This document shows, piece by piece, positions 1 through 9,100 of a stretch of DNA of 64,000 bases. The notes under the pieces are model-generated. The model had not been told where the DNA came from. It worked only from the letters and a program-made list of their open reading frames with translations, and did no database searches. The stretch is from Xenopus tropicalis (Eukaryota; Chordata; Amphibia; Anura; Pipidae): the NCBI RefSeq assembly GCF_000004195.4, contig NC_030678.2, positions 94,694,904-94,758,903 on the forward strand. The letters are read 5' to 3'. The position numbers and the translations under genes were made by a program. Positions within the stretch are counted from its first letter, which is position 1; every line of letters begins with the position of its first letter.

Positions 1-157
1 TCGTCTACGACTTCTCTCCTTATGCGGCGGTGCCAGGCCCTTTTATAAGGTTGCACCCCGTGCGTAATGACATCACACGTACGCACGGTGCGCAACCTTA
101 TAAAAGGGCCTGTCGCGCTGTGTCAGGAGCCGCATAACGAGCAACGCCGAGAAGTCG
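1..157. repeat. Foldback structure with nested inverted arms
   Basis: Several pairs of inverted arms fold around one centre: 8-16 with 149-157, 21-28 with 129-136, 35-54 with 92-111 (20 bp, perfect: AGGCCCTTTTATAAGGTTGC) and 59-66 with 80-87. This is GC-rich compared with its surroundings. It is probably the end of a MITE or foldback element cut by the left edge. Confidence 0.75.
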
Positions 158-179
158 GAACGGCCGGCTCCTAACAGCG

Positions 180-256
180 CATCCTGCTGTGCTGGATAGT
201 TCCATGAATGTCCCGCAATGCGGGACATTCATGGAACTATCCAGGACAGCGGGATG
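180..256. repeat. Long near-perfect palindrome
   Basis: Arms 192-217 and 219-244 are perfect inverted copies of 26 bp around a single A at 218. With two mismatches the hairpin extends to 180-256. The stem includes GAATGTCCCGCA, and GCGGGACA recurs just downstream (to about 300). It is likely part of the same mobile element as 1-157. Confidence 0.85.
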
Positions 257-654
257 AGCCATAAAAAGGCGGACTGTCCCACGAAAAGCGGGACAGTTGG
301 GGGGTATGCCCTAAGCCTGTGGTGGGATGGGGTAGTATATAGTATGATTGAACATAAGCATGCTATCATTACTGAACTTAAGGCTATTTATTTACATACA
401 GTTGGTCTTTATACAATACAGTAATTAAAATCCTGTAAGTAATAGATTTATTTTTTCGTTCAGTTATTTTCTTTGCAACTCATTGCTTAGTCAGTTCCAT
501 GTTCAGAAATACAAGAAATACAGTAATTGGACTTGACTTAAAGAAAATACACATATCAAATAACCAGATGGCATAATTTTATTTTGAATAGTATAACTTA
601 TAAGTTATCTGAACTGTGTTATATCTCTATAACAGAAAAAGCCATCATTACTAA

Positions 655-985
655 GGGGCACATTTACTTATCCACGAACGCTCCGAACGTTCCAATCGTA
701 TTTTCCGCAACTTTTTCGTACCTTGAACAACTTTTTTGGTGCTTTTTTGACACTTGCGCGACTTTTTTGCATTTTTAGCGTGAAAAATTGGATCGCTTTT
801 GCCTCTGTTTACACTCATTCGGTATGAAAATTTCATGACTTTCGGATCGCCAATACGATATTATCGTGACTAATACGATTTTTTCGTAAGCATATTCACG
901 ATATTTGCGATCTTCAGAAATTTTCGTTTCCAATCCGAATTTTTCCCATTCTGGATTCAAACTCGTGTTTTGATAAATCTGCCCC
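655..985. mobile_element. Harbinger-like MITE (GGGGCACATTTA ends)
   Basis: The element is bounded by TAA duplications at 652-654 and 986-988. Ends are GGGGCACATTTACTTATCCA and ...GATAAATCTGCCCC. The interior has repeated TTTTTCGTA/CGACTTTTT-type motifs. It has related copies at 7667-8214 and, inverted, 33578-33920. There is no coding capacity. Confidence 0.8.
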
Positions 986-1581
986 TAAATATTGATATAT
1001 ATCATGGTTTAAATAAACAAAAATATAGATACAGTGAAGGTTTCCTCTTCAGCTTAGATAGGCTTTGTTTTTGGAAGATAAGGATGAATCACATTATAAA
1101 TCGCTGTGGGGCCGCATGAATCATTTTCAGATTCCAAATATTGATTATTTCCGATTTGCTCCCGAAATACAGAATCCCTACAGTGGAGGAAATAATTGTT
1201 ATTCGTCTAAAATATATTCAAGTCTACTAAGTATTTATGTAACAAAGAATGCATTTATTATTTTCATGAATCATATTTTAAGCATATTTTACTAATTACT
1301 TGAAAAAATGAAAATTAGTAATTAATCAATTTATTTATTAGTGAAAACACTAATGCAAAACTTCACCATCTAAAAGCTGTTGAGGTCATGTAAGTTAGTG
1401 GGAACTGTCCTATGCAAATTGTAATAATGTTTAAAAAACAAATTTGGTTTTAGAAGTTTGTGATTTTTTTCATTTGTCTAGTGTGAAGTCCAGCTGACCT
1501 ATTATTACCTTATAGTTTTCATTTTTTGTCTTTTGTTTAAACTTTGGGTTTACAGAATTATTGTAGTTTAGTTAATAACAT

Positions 1582-1782
1582 AGGGGCTTAGAGCTTAATA
1601 AATTAATACATAAAACCTCATCCACATCCTATTCATTCCTATGGGATTTTTAGAAGTGTATTTATCAATGGGTGAAAGTTAGAACTCACCTTTTGATAAA
1701 TACACTTCTTAAAATCACATAGGAATGTATTGAGTTTTTATCTATTAAGCGCTAAACTCACATTTTGATAAATGTGCCCCAT
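1582..1782. mobile_element. Palindromic MITE
   Basis: The centre is a large inverted repeat: ATTCCTATGGGATTTTTAGA with GTGTATTTATCA (about 1635-1670) pairs with TGATAAATACAC and the inverse to about 1728. The right end GATAAATGTGCCCC resembles the 655-985 family. The exact ends are uncertain. Confidence 0.6.
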
Positions 1783-2512
1783 TGGCATAGTTATAAATTT
1801 AGACTCAAACTTGAATAGTATCCTGTTGGGAGTGACAGTGTAATTGGATGGCCAATAGGGTACTAGGTCAGCTTCGTAGCCAAAGCAGACACAATCTTAA
1901 TCTTGCTTTAAAATTGCTAGGCTTTGGCAGTGATGAAATGCCTTGTATGTTGTGTTCTTTAAATCAACATGTAAAATACATTAGTATATTGAGTCGGAGT
2001 CAAAGAAGGATTTATGTACCGACTCCACAGCCCCAATTTTTTCAGTCCTTGTTGTCCCATTTACTGTCCATCTAGTACTATCTACAGGTACATTGTGCCA
2101 TTACATGAAACCATTCAGTATGCAGTTCAGCTGTACATTGTATGTTAAAACAGATATCCCTGCAGATCAAGGCAAAACACCAACATATTCAGTTCTGCTC
2201 TATGGAGAATGCATCCATTAAGGGCTTGAAGATTTTGGATAATTATTTATGTAAACATATACATTGTATTAAAATATATTTAGCGTATAGTCTATTTTTC
2301 CTGCCTTAATACAGACAGTATTTGACACCTTTCTAATAATATTTAGGTGCAGTGTTCTGTGAAGACCAGTGTGCAGCACTATTGTTCTGCTAATACTCTC
2401 ACTTCTGGTTTTGCCACAGTAAGTAGAACAGTAATAGTAAGCCAGTATGCTGAAGACGTTATATTTGTATGGTAAATAAACAAATGCTATGGTGTAAGGG
2501 ACACAATGAATA

Positions 2513-2640
2513 CTTAAAGGGGTTGTTATACTTATACTCCAAATTACCCTAGCAACTAGGCAATGGTATGACTGAGAGACAACAATAGTTTTATTCTGGC
2601 TGCCGGGGTCAGTGACCCCCATTTTAAAGCTGCAAAAAGT
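2513..2640. repeat. Truncated T2-like MITE
   Basis: It begins TTAAAGGGGTTGTTATAC and contains the block CTGCCGGGGTCAGTGACCCC, which recurs in diverged form at about 12845-12880. No right end is recognised. Confidence 0.45.
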
Positions 2641-2829
2641 TGGATTTTGGATTACAGCAATTTTTGGTTAGTCACATAGCTAGATACAGATGCAATTCAC
2701 ATGGCTGACGAGTAGATTTTTTTAAATAGATCTCACAGTTGTCGCTAACAGAAAAGCAAGAAGCAGACCACCTAGACATATATTTTAGGGCAAATGTCAC
2801 AATTGTCTGTTTGATCTCTCTGATTTCCT

Positions 2830-3139
2830 TCAACAATCACCAGTATGTACCAAGGAAAACCAGCACTGCCGAACATTTTCATGTTCCAATGCCCCAGTTC
2901 CTAAATCTTGAGATCCATCACATAGCTGCACAGTTACACATTTATCATTGCTTATGTGCTTGTAAAGTAGAGAAAAACAGGAAATATACCTTGCATTTTC
3001 TTTCTGAGGTTGTATGTGTTTGTCCCATTGAGCGTATGAATTGTGCAATCGATAAATAGAACTGGATGTGTAATAACCAGGCTCCTCTGATTCCATAAAT
3101 CTGTTAGCTTCAAACTGCGCACTCCAGCAAACACTCTTA
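2830..3139 (-). CDS. upk3-like A, exon 6 (cytoplasmic tail; 3' limit uncertain)
   Basis: Splicing at the CTATAG acceptor joins in the correct phase and gives SKSVCW, matching SKDVWW at the same point in paralog B. The tail then has a tyrosine-rich stretch (GYYTSSSIYRLHNSYAQWD). Reading on to the TGA at 2830 gives a tail of about 100 residues, whose second half (after QKENAR) looks unlike a uroplakin tail. A possible donor (AAG|GTATAT) at 2990/2989 would end this exon at 2990 and require a seventh exon. The first 50 codons are well supported; the rest is doubtful. Confidence 0.6.
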
Positions 3140-6100
3140 CTATAGTAAAATATGAGGGAACAAAAGTACGAAATGCACAGGGAACACAGTGATGCTACTG
3201 ATTCTGGCAAAATGAAAACATAATAAGTATACCATGTGCATGTCTATATTTTCATCATACTGTAGATAAATATTAAATATCCCCCGATGCTGTATGCAAA
3301 ATATATTTTATAACATTTTTTAGGTATACATTCTTTGTATCATTTTATATTTTTATAAATTTTGCTGATTATTAGAAGACCCTTGAGTGCATGTAGCGTG
3401 CTTGGATGCACTTACCCTTAATCAATACATCAATTTACATTCATTTTTGTGCCACGGCATTTGTTGCTGTGTTTATAAATAACCCATTATATGTTAACAA
3501 ACCACAATATATACTTTTATATTGGCCATAGAGTGTTTAAAAACAGGGGAATCCTTTTGAAATCTTGATAAGTGGATGAATTTTGGGTGTCTTGCCAGTC
3601 ACACATTGGTACATACACCAGTTTCACTTAGCAGTAAGCTGAAATAGCCACATACATTAAAGTAGAAGGAAAGGCTAAATCACTGGGGGGTGCCAAATGT
3701 TAGGCACCCCCAGTGATTGTAATCGCTTACCTGATACCCTGGGCTGGTGCTTCTTTTAGTAGGACACTGCACCGGCCCGGGTTTAATGTAGGTGCATGAT
3801 CCTCCTCCTTCTCCTTTTGACAAGATCCTGGGGCTCGCACATGAGCAGGTGAGTGAAAAGCTGTGTTTTTTGTTAAAGTTTGGCTTTTCACTCCACTGGG
3901 CATGTGTGAAGACTGTAGAAAGAAGAGGATCACTTCATCCCATACACCCCAGTTGGTGCAGTTTTCTCCTAACAGGAGCACCAGCTTCAGGTAAGCGTTT
4001 ACAATCACTGGGGGGATGCCTAACAATTTAGCACCCCCCAGTGATTGTAACTTTTCTTCTCCTTTAGGGCTCTGGCACACAGGGAGATTAGTTGCACGCG
4101 ACAAATCTCCCTGTTCGCGGGCGACTAATCTCCCCGAGTTGCCATCACCTGCCATCCCACCGGCGAAAATGTAAGTCGCCCGTGGGATGGCACACGCGGC
4201 GGCGCGATTTCGGGTTTTTGTCGCGGGCGACTAATCTCCCCGTGTGCCAGAGCCCTTAAGGGTTAAACAAAGATCCTGTCTGAATAAACATTTGGAAGAG
4301 TGGAGGAGGGGGGGAATCAAAGAGCCCTTTTGATCAGTGAATGCTTACATGGGCCAATGTGTTTTTCCCAAATAATTTACTAGCTTATTTGTATTACACT
4401 GTGTAGGTCTATTGGTCTTAGTTGGCCAGGTAATATTTATAGAGGGCGGTAGGATTGGAGAATTCTAACAAGAGATTTTACTGTAAAATTAAAATATATT
4501 CTCTCTAGAAAAAGTTAGAACTAGTGCTGACATAAGCCAGCACAAACATCTTTCCCAAATGCTGTTGAATAAAATTTGCAACAAAAGTTCCATTAAAAAG
4601 GGTTATACTGATGTTTCTAAAAAATAAACTAAATTCTGTGATTTTATTTAATAGGCAATTGATTACCTTTCAGAACAGAGAGCAGCTAAGAGACAGGCCA
4701 GCAAAACGGCAAGAAGAATGGAAAGTATGGTGGTAATTACAATCATACTCCCACTACGACTCAGAGGCCACGTGTCAATCGTTGTGTAATTTATTCCTAA
4801 AGAAAAAAAAATGTTGAAATGAATTGCAAATTAATGTGAAATACTTTGCCATTGGTGTTGGCTAATAAAATATTTTGTTATCACACTCTAGTTGGATGTA
4901 TAGCTAAAAAGGCATGCAGTCTTATTTACTTTTCTTCACACAGCACTAAAATAGGATAAAATGCCATGTGCACATCCCCTTGTGCCATGTGCTGATGGTT
5001 TGTTTCAGTTGGCACTGAACAGGGAGTAAAGACAGGAATACTTTTTTGTACTGTGCTTGCACATGCTAATTTTGTGCCAGTAAACTCAAATTAAATTATA
5101 GCACATGCAAGTTCATGTTTAAAGCCCATCCATGTGCCACTTTTCACATTGCAGGCGCACGTTGCACCAAATATGTGTAGTATTCTGTGCCTAATTGTGA
5201 TGCCTACAATTATGCTGGTATTCCAGGGTTGGGGAAGGAAGCTATTTGTTGATGAGACATTGCAAATTGTTTTTTATTTTGCCTGTGTTTGTAAAAGGGC
5301 ATAGGTATAAATGATCTCTTGCTCACTTTCCCCCAACTTTATAGTAACATAGTTAACTTGCTTTGCAAAGAGACAAAGTTCAATGTGGATATGTAATTGT
5401 TCCTTTAAAGCCACAATCATAGATGCACCATGTCTTCACTTCTACAAAACTATGTATGCTTTTACAAAACTGTATGCCTTCTGAGAATTTACTTTACCTA
5501 TTGGCAGTCTTATTAAATCCGACCTGTTGGTTTTGGCCACCATACCAGTGTTGTTCAACACAACAAATCTCACCCTGTAAATATTAAAGAAAATGTCTGA
5601 TGTATTTTATACACAGAATAGCAATATTAATTTACAGGTATCTACTGATAATGAGAAATCGTAAAAATGTATATTTGTACGTATCATATATATATATATA
5701 TATACTTGCATTACAGTTGAGCAGACAAAAGGTAAAACTTGGGCAAAACTGTGCATATGGTCATTGCATCAGTCCAAACCAAACTCTAAAGTGTTGGTTT
5801 GTAGGCTGGTATCCCAAAGACTTTACAATTTTGGATTTGTGTTGCTTACTTTTGTATCTTCCCTAGACCCTAACAGTGACCAAATCTGGAGTTTCTTAAC
5901 CCACATTACTTACAAACTTGTTTGAGGAGGCTTTCATTTGTATCTTTGTTTTTCTAACTTTTACCTTGATGCATTCGTACCTTTTCTGATATTTGTCCTG
6001 TTCTAGTTTTTCTGCTTCACTTCTGGATCTATACTGTAGCCTTGCTCTCTGTTTGGTTCTATGCTATTTTCCTTCTGCATCTTTATTGTTGGAATAGCAA

Positions 6101-9100
6101 TTCTGGTTTGAGCACATTTCACACAATAGGGTGTCTCACCTCATTTTCACACTTATTTTGTACTCTACCAATTAGGTATACAATTTTTATGCACATGATA
6201 TGGTCCTGTCCTCTTATATTCCAATTTTGGTCAGATGTCTTTGAAGTATAACAAAATAGGTGTGCTGCAAGTCAAAGACCCAATAGTTTGCTTGTTTTGA
6301 GTACTAGATGACATGATTCCCACCACAGCAGCTATAACTAGACTATGTACCTTCTTATTCTATGCCATGCAGTTCTTATGAGTTGGATTAGCAATGCCTT
6401 TCCAACAATGGATTTAATAAGGTTAACATACAAAATGAGCAAAGCAAAGTTTCTTAAAATTTAGGGACCATGTACTGGAAACTCCAAAAATGTGTTGTAA
6501 TACCATTTCCTTTTTATTGTGACTCCAGTGAAAGAAGTTACGTGCATTATTTCTCTGTGTAGTTTAGAAATGTACTAATTATAAGGTATATAAGGTCTCA
6601 TTTAGTGGTGGGAGGAAAGGGTTCAAAGTGCAAAAAACAGACACAAGCCGCCATGTTTATCCCACTTTGCAGCTAGCCCTGTCATCAGTGCCTGTGGTGT
6701 AAAGGATCCCACGAACACAGTGCTTACAAGGGGCAGTATTTATGTAGGTGTGACCTTGGTCCATATTTTTAATATTTTAAAAATGTGTTGTTTTAAAACC
6801 AGACACACCTCAGACCAGGATGGAGAAGAGGCGTGCTGGAGTAAGAAATAAATGAGGTACCAGATTCTGCGAGATTGGGGTTCTGTTGCCTTAGGAGGCA
6901 GATTGTCCAATATTTTCCTGCTAATATGCTTATTTTCGTGGTCTAGTTCACGTTTTTGACCTCTGTTTTCCAAATTTATAGTATTAATATTCCTTCTCTA
7001 GTCGAATAACAGTTCATGCAAGAGATCAACTAAACAGATAAATTAAATCTATCCTTTACTTCCCTTACCGGTAAGGTCCTGGAGAAGTTAAAGGACCATT
7101 GCAGAATGATTCATTGCATTTTTCATCAGCTCCCACTTGAAGCAACGCTAAGGACATCGCAGATTCATTGAAACACGGATAGTCAGCTCCACGGACGCGG
7201 AGAGTATGGTAGAATTTATTAGTTGTAAATGAAGAATAAGTCACTGGGGTACTCAGATTTGTATCAGTTAAAAAGGGCTCAACTGCAAAAAAATAAATAA
7301 ACAAATACAGAGGCTTGATGGATCAATAATTATCAAAATAACCTGCTGCCATGAAAAATGTCTTACAAACTAAAACTTAAAATCTATAACTCCATGAAGG
7401 GGGAAACTTATTACCATAAGAGTTCTGTATTTCACTAACTTTTTGAAATTTCCGGGATTTTTTTCCATTTGGAAAAAATAAAAAGCTCACCTTAAAACTA
7501 GCAGGCATTTTTATTTTTTTTAAAACCCAATTATGCAAAAATCAAAAAGCAAACAATTGCAGATAATGAAAGTGCATTAAATAGCAATAAATAGGCCTGT
7601 TAAATTTAAGAGAGAGTCATTGGATCTGTACTTCATAGAATAAATATACATTTCCCAGCACACTAAGGGGCTCATTTACTAATCCACGAACGGTCCAAAT
7701 GCGTTTTTTTCGTAATGATCGGTATTTTGCGATTTTTTCGTAAATTGTCGCGACTTTTTCGTAGCCATTACAACTGTTTCACAAAATGTCGCGACTTTTT
7801 CGTAGCGTTACGACTTGCGCGAATTGTCACGAGCTTTCGCGCCGAGTACGAAAGTTTCGGATTCATTCAAGCTTCAGTATTGTGACTTTTCTTGGGCCAG
7901 GTTGGAGCTGCAGAGTGCCATTGAGTCCTATGGGAGGCTTCCAAAATCATGCAAAGTCTGAAAGTTTTGCCCGCCGGTTATGAGCGCTCAATACGAAAAA
8001 GTCGCGACAATGTACGAACTAATCGTAACGGCTACGAAAAAGTCGCGACTTTTCGCGCAAGTCGTAACAGCTATGAAAAAGTCGCAACAATTTATGATAA
8101 AGTCGTAACGGCGACGAAAAAATCACAAAAAATACGAAAAAGTCGCAAAATGTTTGTTTCCAATCCGAATTTTTCCCATTCGGATTTGAATTAGTGGATT
8201 AGTAAATCAGCCCCTAAGAATGTCTGTTCTACGTACCAGTATCAAGAGCAACAACCAACCAGACATCTTGTGTAGGATAGTTAGAGCTGAAGATACACTG
8301 TGGTTGCTCTAAGACAAAAGTTGAGAATGTTAAATTCCCTAGAATCGATGTTGTGATCTTTGGAACGTAGCTGCCAACATCTGCAAAAACACCAAAATAA
8401 AAGTAAGCATAAAACATATATTTGAAAAATGTTTTGCCTTTTGAAAAAATACTATTTTTTTGGGCGTGATGGGACAGATCTGTTTCCATTGTCAAATACA
8501 GTATATCACAAGGATGTAATTTAAATTAGGCTGAAGTCGCAGTTGTCGTTTTTGCCAAAACTTGCTACGCTTTGTATCAGTGGTGACATTTTGCATATAG
8601 GAGGTAATGCCATTGCCACCGATGGTGACTACATGTGTATAAGTTCACAGTCATAAAAGGCAAGAGACAATTTACAGGTATAACTATTCCCTAGACAAAT
8701 TACTACTAGCAAATTGGTTTCCATTTTAAGCTAATTTTTTCATGGTTTTCGGCAGACATTTGTGATTTTTTTTACTCTACTAAATATCTTACTCTTTTTC
8801 AAGCATTGCTTGTTATATTAACTTAACATTGCTTTAAAAATTACTCTTTGAGATACATGGCCTACAAATATTTGAGGAATATGACTTCACAGTACAAATA
8901 GTTGTTTTTGGAGTGATCTGGAATCATTTAGAAACTGTAAGAATGGGTAGGAAGTAAAAAAAACAGGCTTAAGCCTCCCTGTTTTTGGCACTTTGCACCC
9001 ATCCTCACCACCACAGCTTGTTGAAGCAGAAAACCTTTACTTTATATATTCCTGCATTCAGCAGCACTTTACTCGTGGGAGGTATGTAGGCATCCCCCCT

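Noticed and set aside
3727..4155. 142-codon open frame on the minus strand
   Set aside because: It lies wholly within two nested MITEs and reads through their inverted repeats.
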